From Deroplatys truncata (Eukaryota; Arthropoda; Insecta; Mantodea; Mantidae): a stretch of DNA of 64,000 nucleotides. Below the pieces are notes generated by a model. The model saw only the letters and a list, made by a program, of their open reading frames with translations, ran no database searches and was not told the DNA's origin. Positions 55,797-64,000 of this stretch are shown here, piece after piece. The translations under genes were made by a program, and so were the position numbers. The stretch spans positions 132,498,295 through 132,562,294 of the forward strand of contig CM060977.1 in the NCBI GenBank assembly GCA_030765065.1. Reading direction: 5' to 3'. Position 1 is the first letter of the stretch. Every line of letters begins with the position of its first letter.

Positions 55797-56538
55797 CGGG
55801 GAGAGCCACAAAACTACAAACCGGCTGAGTGGTGTTTTATGGCGCTCGTTGCCGTCTGCCGCTTCATAGAAAGATGCGAATGAAACCATACAAAATTTTT
55901 AAAACTACTTTTAAAGGCTTTACTTACCAACTTTATGAAAGGAGATGCTGAAACTGGCCACCGTCGTTCTCCATACATTTTTGGCACCTCTTTAGGAAGC
56001 TATCCATCACTCGCCAATTTTTTTCTAGTTAATAGTTAAAGCCCGTACATATGTGAATACAATTTTGTGCCCATTGTTTAGAGAATTAATAGCCAGGGAG
56101 CGTGATTTTGCCTTTTTTCAACAAGGCCAATATTTCGATGAGAAAAATTGAAAGTGTGTTTGAGAACAGAATTATTAGTACAGCTTTGTGGCCCCCTCGG
56201 TCCCCCGGCCTAACCCCCTGCGATTTCTATCTCTGGGGTAACTTAAACTAAAGTATACAAGACAAACCCACACACCCTGGAAGAATTAAAACAAAATATC
56301 CGCCAAAAATTGCCAGCATTTCTCAACGTGAACTGCGAAGAGTGATGGATAGTGCCAAAAATATATGGACAACAACGGTGGCCAGTTTCAGCATCTCCTT
56401 TCATAAAGTTGGTAAGTAAATCCTTTAAAATTAGTTTTAAACATGTTGTATGGTTTGATCCGCGCCTTTCTATGATAGCGGTAGACGACAGCGAGCGCCG
56501 AAGACACGGACAGGTTCGTAATTTTTTGGCTCATCCTG
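55797..56538 (+). mobile_element. Tc1/mariner-type foldback element with 180-bp inverted ends
   Basis: 742 bp between TA dinucleotides. The outer ends are similar (CGGGGAGAGCCACAAAACTA; reverse complement of right end CAGGATGAGCCAAAAAATTA), and the arms pair over about 180 bp (55797-55978 with 56361-56538; inner block ACGGTGGCCAGTTTCAGCAT). The right arm contains the C-terminus and end of a transposase remnant, and the left arm is an inverted copy of that same 3' end. Same design as at 20100-20806, from another transposon lineage. Confidence 0.85.
56130..56410 (+). pseudogene. Tc1/mariner-type transposase C-terminal remnant
   Basis: Translation around 56180-56240 reads STALWPPRSPGLTPCDFYLW, the motif carrying the last catalytic aspartate (TPCD) in several insect mariner-like lineages, followed by a stop and by frames recalling SISQRELRRVMDSA. 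The earlier block TTTTTTCAACAAGGCCAA (56116) looks like a decayed D2 motif (FFQQ). The N-terminal half is absent. Confidence 0.7.
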
Positions 56539-57339
56539 TATTAATGCAACAAACTACCGGGTAGCCCAAATAAAATGTTGCAGGTGAATATCTCTTAAAT
56601 GAAAAGAAAAAAACTAGGAAATGTGGCCTGGAAACCGTCTATACTTCAATACTCTCGATATTCGATGGTATCGAAGTATGTCTAATGCTTTGAGATAAAC
56701 CTTCGATACTTTTAAGTTTTTCATTATTGAAAGTTGTTACGTTTAACTTTATGCTAGATAAGGATTGAAAGGAGTCGAGAATTCATGTTATTGTTTTCAC
56801 ACGTGTCCGCAAAGAGTTGCTGGAATATAGTTCTTGATAGACCTTGACTGTGATAAATGTAGCATTCCATAGACTCGTGTCTAAATGAAAACACGCAAAA
56901 CAATGGGAGAAGGAGTAGAAATACTCATGTAACATGCAGCGTTAACTGAGTTAAGAATGAAAACTGATTTAGCTGACGCACTGAATCACGTTTCTGCAAT
57001 AGCCTGGCTTGGTGACTCATCAGCTATTACATTTACGTACTCCAGTGACCAAACTCTGTGAATCCAGCAGACACAAATCAGAACTTTTGACGTAAATATT
57101 TGTTTCTTTCATGAAGCTTGTGTTGAGTCCTTTATATCTCTGCATTTCACATAATACTTCCTTGATTTTTTCTTCAAATTGTTAATTGTGTCTAATAAGC
57201 ATTTTTATTAAACATATTTATACCAATGTATGAAGGTGGGTAGTAGAGAGGCTTAATCCACAAATTTACTATGTTTCCGAGTGTTATATGGCTAAGTATT
57301 ATTTATTACCGGATGAAAAAACTATATACGTCATGTGGT
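56539..57339. other. Unclassified sequence
   Basis: AT-rich. TCGATACTTTTAAG and CGATATTCGATGGTATCGAAG patches (56650-56720) give short local palindromes. Nothing else recognised. Confidence 0.45.
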
Positions 57340-57705
57340 AGTTGTGAATAGTAGTAGAATGGTATAACACACATACATATTGGAAAGGTAGAATCAAACG
57401 ACTGAAAAATCCAATGTCATAGCCGGTATTTGAACCACGGATCATCCGATCTCCGTCCGGTTGCTCTAACCACTGAGCTACTATAGCAACATGCCGGTAT
57501 GACATTAAACTCTCCAATTGATTCGCATTTTTCCCCAGTATACCACAAGGAGATCTCAAATTGTATTGAGATAACATACCCTAATGGCGACTTACAATGT
57601 TGTAAGTACTTTAAGTCTTCAATTTTTTCAGTCGTCTGATTCTACCTTCCAACCTTGTCCAACCGACGGCTTGTGTGGAAGAACAATTAACTCTACAAAT
57701 ATACA
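57340..57705 (-). repeat. S1 composite repeat, second locus
   Basis: On the minus strand: tail in reverse (from 57705), then about 110 bp of centre (GCCATTAGGGTATGTTATCT ... ATACTGGGGAAAAATGCGAA ... CGGCATGTTGCTATAG), then a tRNA-like head (TAGTAGCTCAGTGGTTAGAG; GTGGTTCAAATACCGGC) and tail (TTTTTCAGTCGTTTGATTCT). Centre and both tails correspond to 2093-2796, where extra SINE sequence sits in the first arm. Confidence 0.7.
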
Positions 57706-57809
57706 TGTTGTTTTTAGTTCTTTGATTTTCAATTAAAATATGTAGGTATGAGTTTATATTTTTAAGACTGCATAATAAAGAAGAATTCCTAGTATTTGTT
57801 TTTCTATGG

Positions 57810-58392
57810 TGAGGCAGTATTTTTAACACTTAAATGATCTCAGTCTAAATATATAATATATAAATTCAATAACAGCCCGCCTTGAAGCAATATGTGTATC
57901 TAACAATATATAAAAAGTGTATATTACAATCATTGTATATGTTTATATTATTGTATCCATGTGCAACAATGTTATGTGAATGTATTACGTAATTTAGCAA
58001 TGTAGGTGCTGTGAGCAATAGGTCAAAAGTTGCGGACATCGCTCATAACTGGACGCGTTGGTTGTTGACAGTGTTCCTAACCGGACGCGATACACCTACT
58101 CGAGATATTTAATACGTATTCGTGTGAGACGAAAATAGTTTTACGTGTTAAAAAGTGCAAGTAATTAATTAATAAAAGAATCTTACAGCTCTCTATATCA
58201 GTGAAGTGTTATTTAAATTGTGTCAAGAATTAATAAAAAGAGGTGAATTAAAATTATAACCTGTGTAACCCTACATTCTTCGGGGCGAAGACTACCGGAA
58301 ACCGGGTACTATACGTGCGTTGCAACGAACTTCAAGTTCGGCCCCCAACAGTTGAAATACAATACAACTCCTACAACAAACCAACTTCTTCA
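57810..58392 (+). mobile_element. Solo LTR, copy 3, internally deleted
   Basis: 583 bp, TGAGGCAGTATTTTTAACAC to CAACTTCTTCA, flanked by ATGG (57806-57809; 58393-58396). It matches copy 1 at both ends but lacks about 300 bp in the U3/promoter region (after AGGTCAAAAGTTGC), including the TATA box, and carries GGACGCGTTGG there instead. The AATAAAA signal is retained. Confidence 0.9.
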
Positions 58393-58396
58393 ATGG

Positions 58397-58724
58397 ATAG
58401 AAAATCCTTTAAAAGAAAGTTTTCAGCATAAAATATAGTTACATAAATAGGGAAGCAAAGAATTACTGCTACTGCTACTACTATTAGCCTTAACACCTAA
58501 CTAGAGGACATAAAACCTGTGGTATTCTCAAGATAAAAAAAATGCTGTCAATTGGAGAATGTCAAACAGGAACAATTTCGGAATTAGCACAAACTACAAA
58601 ATTGGTTACATAGTCTATACACAGAAAACTAGTAATAAGAACATAATTCAGTCAGCAAGCTATCACCTTTACAGTGTTTATAAACTTGGAATCGAATATC
58701 GAGATATACTGGTATCGTCTCATC
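58397..58724. other. Unclassified AT-rich sequence
   Basis: Nothing recognised. Confidence 0.5.
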
Positions 58725-59235
58725 ACTAGAAAAACCCAAACGCCATGAATTCCAAATCATATTGGAGCAAGAGGCTTTCTAAATTATTACACGGAAAATA
58801 TTTCCACGGGACCGTTTAAACGGCATGGGGGGGCCAACCTCAGAATTTTAAATGGAGCCATGATACCTATTTTTTATATTCTGGTTCCCTTCAATAAATT
58901 AAGCATTTTTTTTTTCTAAAATGAATTGTTGATGTTTTCATTGAAGTATACAAAAGTAGAAAAGAGTATTAAACGAAAAAACTAGGTCAATAAATACTCA
59001 GGTGTAACCTCCATCAACATCTAAACAGTTCGCGTGATTCATTTGGAGAGGTTTTCTCTAACTGTTAACTATATAGACCATGGAATTTCTCAATTTTAAG
59101 GAGCCACAGTAAATAATCACATGAACTATATAGAGCATTGTATTTTGAGAGTTCGGTTGGCTTTGAAACCACAATATCCATGCCTTTCATTTAATACTTC
59201 ATTTCCTCCCCGAAAACATCCTATAACAGCTCAAG

Positions 59236-59830
59236 GGATGGCTCAGGCGGTAAAGTCTGTGGCCCGCATTCGGGAGGTCCTGGGTTCAAATCACGTGGGC
59301 GACCAATCGCGGTTTTCCTCAGTCGCCAAGGTAAATACCGGATTGGATATTTAATACCACGACCTAAAGTTCCATCTTAAGTCTAAAACAATAGTAAAAT
59401 GAAAAATAAGTGGTAATAGCGAATGCTATGCCATCTATCTACAGACAATGTAAGTAGTTAGACTGGACGGCAAACTAATGCCATCTGCACGGCATGAAGC
59501 AGGGATTACAGGGATGAGACCTTGAAGGCTAACTGTCCGCCTTTCTGTGTGAGGGTGGCGTTTAGACTGAACGGCATCCTAATGCCATCTGCACGGCATG
59601 AAGCAGGGGTTACAGGGATGAGACCTTGAAGGCTAACTGTCCGCCTTTCTGTGTGAGGGCGGCGTTTAGACTGAACGGCACCTTAATGCCATCTGCACAG
59701 GATGAAGCAGGGGTTACAGGGATGAGACCTTGAAGGCTAACTGTCCACCACATATCGTTGTAAGAGATATCCACCAACAGATCCGTCGCGGTATGACCAA
59801 GGAGTTAAAGCGACGTAAAATAAAATAGAA
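59236..59830 (+). repeat. SINE family S5 (type b), full copy
   Basis: tRNA-like head GGGATGGCTCAGGCGGTAAA (box A) and CTGGGTTCAAATC (box B), then TTTTCCTCAGTCGCCAAGGT, GGATTGGATATTTAATACCA, a 104-bp tandem block and the tail ATATCCACCAACAGATCCGT. Confidence 0.85.
59457..59745. repeat. 104-bp tandem units (2.8 copies) inside S5b
   Basis: Units start at 59457, 59561 and 59665 with exact 104-bp spacing; each has AATGCCATCTGCAC, CATGAAGCAGGG, GGGATGAGACCTTGAAGGCT and TCTGTGTGAGGG. The other S5b copy (47721, 47825) has only two units with the same period. Confidence 0.92.
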
Positions 59831-60031
59831 TAAAAAAAATCATTTTAGAAAAAAAGTTAATAAAAGTTGCTTAGTTTATTAGGGGGGCACCAGAATATAA
59901 AAAGACAGGTATCATAAAAGCCCCGTGGAAATATGTTCCGTATTACAATTTGGAAGATCTCGTGCTCCAATAAGATTTGGCATGTTTGGTTCTCCTATTC
60001 ACCTGTAACAGTTTATGTGGGCCACCCTGTA

Positions 60032-60754
60032 TAACGGGTGGGAAACGAACAATGCAAATTATTGATCTGGATAAACAAGAACGCTTTTGATGTTGCAAAG
60101 AATAATCTAGCAGTACTTCCCAAGGTGAGTTTCTCGCAGTCATTAATGGATTCAAGAAGAAACCATGGGGTATCAGTTGATTCCTCTTAACTCTAGCTGT
60201 GGTTAAGCTGGAAAGCTGAATTAGATTCCAAACCAGATGTGTTCTTGTCTGACAAACCATGAGATGTGAAAGTTTTCAAAGAATATATTATTATAACGCT
60301 ATTTTGTAGCATTTTCTGTTTCCTTTCATGACTTTAGCAGAACTTCATAGCAAAAGCGATCTTAGAACTAAATTCCTATTAATTCATATGTCATACAGAA
60401 ACATTAGCGTAGGTTGCTTTACTGAACCTGCACTTAGGTGGATAATTCTTTACGGTTAGGGTTATAATTCACACAATGTTCAGGAACCCATAATTAACTA
60501 TGCTTAAGAGCTTAGGGGAAGTGAAAAATAATTAATAGTAATTAATAAATAAATCAATATTTTTTCTACGTTACATGCCGAAAGCGAATGGGGACATTCT
60601 GGCCCCTGATACTACCACAAAGAATTAAATCTGTTACTGTAGTAACACCGCATCATTACAGAGTATCAATATGCGTATTAGCAAATGATTACCTTGTTAT
60701 GCGTAAATGTTAAGAACCTTCGGGGTTTATTATAAAACGGAATAAGCCAGTAAT
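60032..60754. other. Unclassified AT-rich sequence
   Basis: Nothing recognised. Confidence 0.5.
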
Positions 60755-61040
60755 TTCCCTCGGTTAACTCGCCGAATAGTATTTAACTATTAAGGGAATA
60801 AGAACATTTCGATATACATAACTAGAATTCAAATTCAAAATAAAAATAGCACATCAGACAATTTTACGATGCAATCATAGTGCATGTCTTTTTAAAATGC
60901 TTTCGTGCATTTGGGTTAGTATAAACGGTAACTGTATTTTAGAGACAGAACTTTAACAAACACTAAATCTTTCCTTCAGTATTTCGCACAGCCAGTTTTT
61001 TGAACTGTATTAGCAGGGAATTACTACAATATTTCGCTTT
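60755..61040. repeat. Direct repeat, left copy
   Basis: Shares TATTTAACTATTAAG, CAATTTTACG, TAGTATAAACGGTAA, AGAGACAGAACTTTAA and AGTATTTCGCACAGC with 61431-61720 in the same order, roughly 80% similar by eye. The two copies flank an S6 SINE. Confidence 0.75.
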
Positions 61041-61044
61041 TGGG

Positions 61045-61430
61045 AGGTCCCCGGCGACCACCCACTGTGATCCATGTGTTTTTCGTGGTTTCCCTCGATC
61101 TGCAGGCGAATGTTGGGGTGTTTTTCCTCTACCACGATTTTCTCTCCATAATTTAGCTTTCATTCAGTTTCCTTTTCATTTTTCAGGTGTGCCAGAGGAC
61201 TGCATGGTGGTGGGTCGTTCATCGCCCTCTCTCAGCAGCTCCAGTAGTGGCACGGATCTTTTGGGTTTGGAAATGTTAGGGACTTTCGCGCGTCTCTGTG
61301 CCTGTCTTCCAACGGCCTGTAGCCTCCTGTGGTTCCTTCACCTCATTCCTTCCCCCTGGAGGGTGGTAACCGCAATAGATCTTGCAGGTCGCAGCGCGCG
61401 AGGTGCCCCCTCCTTTGAATCACTACATCT
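61045..61430 (+). repeat. SINE family S6 copy between direct repeats
   Basis: 5'-truncated: starts TTTGGGAGGTCCCCGGCGAC, then TTTTTCGTGGTTTCCCTCGA, CAGGCGAATGTTGGGGTGTT, CATCGCCCTCTCTCAGCAGC, GGAAATGTTAGGGACTTTCG, CGGCCTGTAGCCTCCTGTGG and CGCAATAGATCTTGCAGGTC. Best-preserved S6 3' part in the window. Confidence 0.85.
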
Positions 61431-61720
61431 AAACCAGTTTCCCTCAGCTAGATCATCCAGTAGTATTCAACTATTAAGTGGATAAGAAAATGTTGATATA
61501 CGTTACCAAAATCCAAATTCTTAAATGGCACACCAAACAATTTTACGGTGAAGTGATAGGCACATTTTTTTTAAAAGGTTTTCCTACATTAGGGTTAGAA
61601 TGAACGGTAATATTTTAGAGATAGAACTTTAATAAATACCTAGTAATCTTTCCTTTAGTATTTCGCATAGCTAATTTCTTTGAAATGCATCAGCATGTAA
61701 TTATCATAATATGCAAACCA
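61431..61720. repeat. Direct repeat, right copy
   Basis: See the left copy at 60755-61040. Their spacing (about 676 bp) and divergence fit an old tandem duplication later invaded by, or including, the SINE. Confidence 0.75.
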
Positions 61721-62026
61721 CATGCATGGTTATACAAACCATAATCACAAATATCAGCCTTTAAAGTTCCAGAAATATCAAATTCCAAACCAACAGCAGA
61801 AAAATAAAGAAAAATTTAGGGTTACAATGGAAATCTCTAATTCTGGAGTCGCTTCATTAACATCGAAATGTTGTCTAATACTTTACTCAACCACTTGAAG
61901 CCTGAACCTAACGTATTTTAAATTCAGTTCTAGATACACACCAGCTGAACTCAGTATTCACCTGGAAACTTTGTATGCGATCACCTTCCTGTGAGGTTTT
62001 AATCGCACTCAGATTTGTAAACAACC
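61721..62026. other. Unclassified AT-rich sequence
   Basis: Nothing recognised. Confidence 0.5.
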
Positions 62027-62350
62027 GAGCGGGATGGCTCAGGCGGTAAGTCTGTGGCCCGCATTCAGGAGATCGCGGGTTCGAACCCCCCGGGGCCGAA
62101 CAATCTGGCCGAAGGTTTTACGCGGTTCTCCTCGGTCGCTAGGCGAATGCTGGATTGGATAATTTAGACTGCGGATTTTCCTTTCATCATACATTTCATT
62201 TCCTTCTTCACCCCCATACCAGGCATTGAGCTGATCACCCATTCTGGGTTTGCTGTGATCTAAAGTTTGCTTGCTCTTCGTCAGGCTACTGATTCAAGGA
62301 ATTGGCTTGTAAATCCTTGTGGGTGTCAGTCCTACAGAGAGAAGGGTAAT
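62027..62350 (+). repeat. SINE family S5 (type a), well-preserved copy
   Basis: GAGCGGGATGGCTCAGGCGG head with box A, TCGCGGGTTCGAACCCCCCG box B, then GGCCGAAGGTTTTACGCGGT, CTCGGTCGCTAGGCGAATGC, TGGATTGGATAATTTAGACT, CATACCAGGCATTGAGCTGA and GGGTGTCAGTCCTACAGAG. Intact box A and box B spacing (about 40 bp) supports RNA polymerase III origin. No anticodon-stem cloverleaf of a functional tRNA is seen. Confidence 0.85.
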
Positions 62351-62679
62351 CCGTTAAAGATTTGCAAATATCATTCATTAAATGGCAGTAACTATAACTC
62401 ATCCTATAAAAGCTCTACGAGCCGTGTTTACGCCGAAAATGAATCATTAATTCATTTGACATTTATTATGTAACATGACCACTTTACTGTAGTATAAGCT
62501 TAATTGGTTGCGCCAAATGCTTCTCAGATCGCATAAGCTCATCCATCCACGCCTCCCTTGTTGTTATACTGAATCCATACATGTATTACATTCAGCGCGA
62601 GTTTTCAAATATGCGTGTATATCCGTTTAAAAAACTCGACTAGAAAACTGATATAGACCTGAGTCTAAGAGTAGTATGT
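62351..62679. other. Unclassified sequence
   Basis: Nothing recognised; ends with the ATGT target duplication of the next LTR. Confidence 0.5.
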
Positions 62680-63537
62680 TGAGGCAGTATTTTATATCAC
62701 AACACTGTGAATGCCAGAATGATTGTAGTGTAAATTAACATTATTGTATGACAATGATTTGAGATGTTTGTTAGCTACAAGCATTGTTAGGAAATAAGTT
62801 TACACGGCCTCACTTAAACTGGCAATAGGAGTGGGTAACAATGAAGCGAGGAGGTGAGTTGTTTATCAATTAGAAGAGACAAACAAATGACGCCTTTCTT
62901 TAGAAATGGAGGGAACATCTTCCCTAGAGCATATGTGTTTGTAATTTTGATAGGCTGACGAAACAGACGCTAATGTTGGCGCGATTTATTAACCAATAGC
63001 AGCTCTATTATAATGTTTAGGCATATCGGGGTGAGGGAGTATAAATTCTTGAGCCAAGGCAAGTATCGCGCAGTTCTACAGAATCATTCACAAGGTAAAC
63101 GTCGCGCAGTTCTAAGAAATCTCGTTCGCGAGTTACACGTCAGGCAGTTCTAAGGAACCATTCATGATGTACACATTATGCAATTCTACAGAATCTCTCG
63201 CGTCGTAAAGTTAGTTACAAAATGTGAAATACGCGAATTAATAGTGCGCGGCAAATAAGTGATTGTAGTTACATTCGAAAATATAACAGTTTCAGTCAGG
63301 CGTGTATCAAGATTAAATGTGAAATTAATTGTGACGGCAATAAAAGTGTACAAACAAATTCTTTATCAGTGTTATCTTATAGTAACAACTCCTTTCCGTT
63401 TACACACCCTGTTCAAGAGATATTTTCTCGACTGAGTAATAATAGCTAGCCGGAGGACAAAGAACCCAAAATTCAAAATAGTGAAACAATAACAGGCGCT
63501 AAGTAGAAAACAGATAACACGAGAGATTACCGCAACA
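62680..63537 (+). mobile_element. Solo LTR, copy 4, diverged subfamily
   Basis: 858 bp, TGAGGCAGTATTTTATATCA to TTACCGCAACA, flanked by ATGT (62676-62679; 63538-63541). Only the first 20 bp and general layout match copies 1-3. A TATA box (GAGTATAAATTC, about 63037) is followed by four degenerate 36-38-bp repeats around GCAGTTCTA (63069-63210) and an AATAAAA (63337). The repeats would lie in the R/U5 part of the transcript. Confidence 0.8.
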
Positions 63538-63541
63538 ATGT

Positions 63542-64000
63542 TTTTATGATAGCGAACTTCAATTCAGGGCATCCTGTCTTAAATTGCTTCTTACTGTTGA
63601 TCTTCTTCCTCAGTAATGAGTAAATGAGCTGTTAGTGCATGATGAAGATAGAATTAGGGCACATCTGCCGCTTAGCAGGTTGCAGAGTTCCAAGAATAAC
63701 AAGGGATGATTAACTTAGCGTTAGCTATTATCACTTTATAGTTTGAACTTATATTTTCTTCATTAAAAGCTAGTAGAAAAATTATTTCCACGTTTATAAT
63801 GTGCTTTACTCATATACAGCAAGTAGTGACTGTGTTTTCCCAATCTAAAGTACGCGAGCATGCGTGTCCAGGTCCAGGTTAACCTCGGATATCACTCAAC
63901 CGATTTTGATTAGCTTTTTTACTCCACTGAAAATTGCTGTTCTTCTGCAAGCTACAAGACATTTCCGAAAGGTTTTAACTTGGACAGCTAAAGGGATCCC
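63542..64000. other. Unclassified; short block shared with 29580
   Basis: GATGAAGATAGAATTAGGGC and GCTTAGCAGGTTGCA (63639-63687) match the outer end of the S5a copy at 29575. Near the window end, CACTCAACCGATTTTGATTA (63893) resembles a sequence often found beside repeats in arthropods. Otherwise nothing. Confidence 0.4.

Larger units (their letters stand above)
58725..60029. mobile_element. Long inverted-repeat element carrying an S5b SINE
   Basis: Left arm (about 58725-58925) pairs with right arm (about 59828-60005): ATATTTCCACGGG, TATATTCTGG and TCTAAAATGA(A/T)TT blocks in mirrored order. The left arm has an extra 45 bp (ACCGTTTAAACGGCATGG...). The right end reads, outward, CAGGGTGGCCCACATAAACT followed by TA, a typical Tc1/mariner-type terminus; the equivalent left terminus is missing. 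Probably a third foldback lineage with one end lost. Confidence 0.6.

Noticed and set aside
62027..62110. Functional tRNA genes at SINE heads (also 34576, 37408, 48180, 59236)
   Set aside because: Box A and box B are visible, but acceptor stems and anticodon arms do not pair properly and the sequence continues into SINE bodies.

Overview
The window is animal nuclear DNA, most likely from an arthropod with a large, repeat-rich, AT-rich genome. An insect is my best guess, from its Tc1/mariner, rosa-type DD41D, hAT, non-LTR, LTR and tRNA-SINE remnants. I cannot name the species. I found no convincing host gene, no functional tRNA or rRNA gene and no bacterial-type feature. Open frames are short and mostly fall inside repeats. 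Nearly all recognisable sequence is transposable-element debris, often nested, with several target-site duplications (TSDs) still readable.

The dominant component is one family, called the H element here, with about 20 full or partial copies of 0.75-0.93 kb. Each complete copy has a 12-bp subterminal inverted repeat (ACTTTCTCTACT at the 5' side, AGTAGAGAAAGT at the 3' side), usually a central GT/CA microsatellite, a small stem-loop after the 3' repeat, and flanking T on both sides. These are the hallmarks of non-autonomous Helentrons (HINE or DINE-1-like elements). H copies form a head-to-tail array (31515-34191), a second tandem group (45396-47038), a 1.8-kb palindrome (43298-45118) and a tandem pair split by a hAT-like MITE (16323-18599). 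The strand given for H copies follows the Helentron convention (5' repeat first).

Second layer: (i) three damaged Tc1-like DD34E elements and one fragment (9748, 14096, 28322, 39306); (ii) foldback elements in which both arms derive from the 3' end of a mariner-type transposon (20100-20806, 25111-25687, 55797-56538), with a related long inverted repeat at 58725-60029; (iii) an internally deleted mariner (30383-31110) and a DD41D transposase fragment (19257-19692); (iv) four solo LTRs of one family, each with a 4-bp TSD (4821, 42248, 57810, 62680); (v) two hAT-like elements with 8-bp TSDs (17158-17759 and 48854-49817).

Third layer: at least six tRNA-derived SINE groups (labelled SA, SB, S1, S3, S4, S5, S6), two of them caught as SINE-into-SINE insertions (37137-37940 and 47532-48370), and short 3' fragments of non-LTR retrotransposons (193-340, 590-1291, 3240-3690, 52059-52305). 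The stretches between are AT-rich sequence in which I recognise little. The elements do not form a pathway; the layout records successive insertion, deletion and rearrangement.
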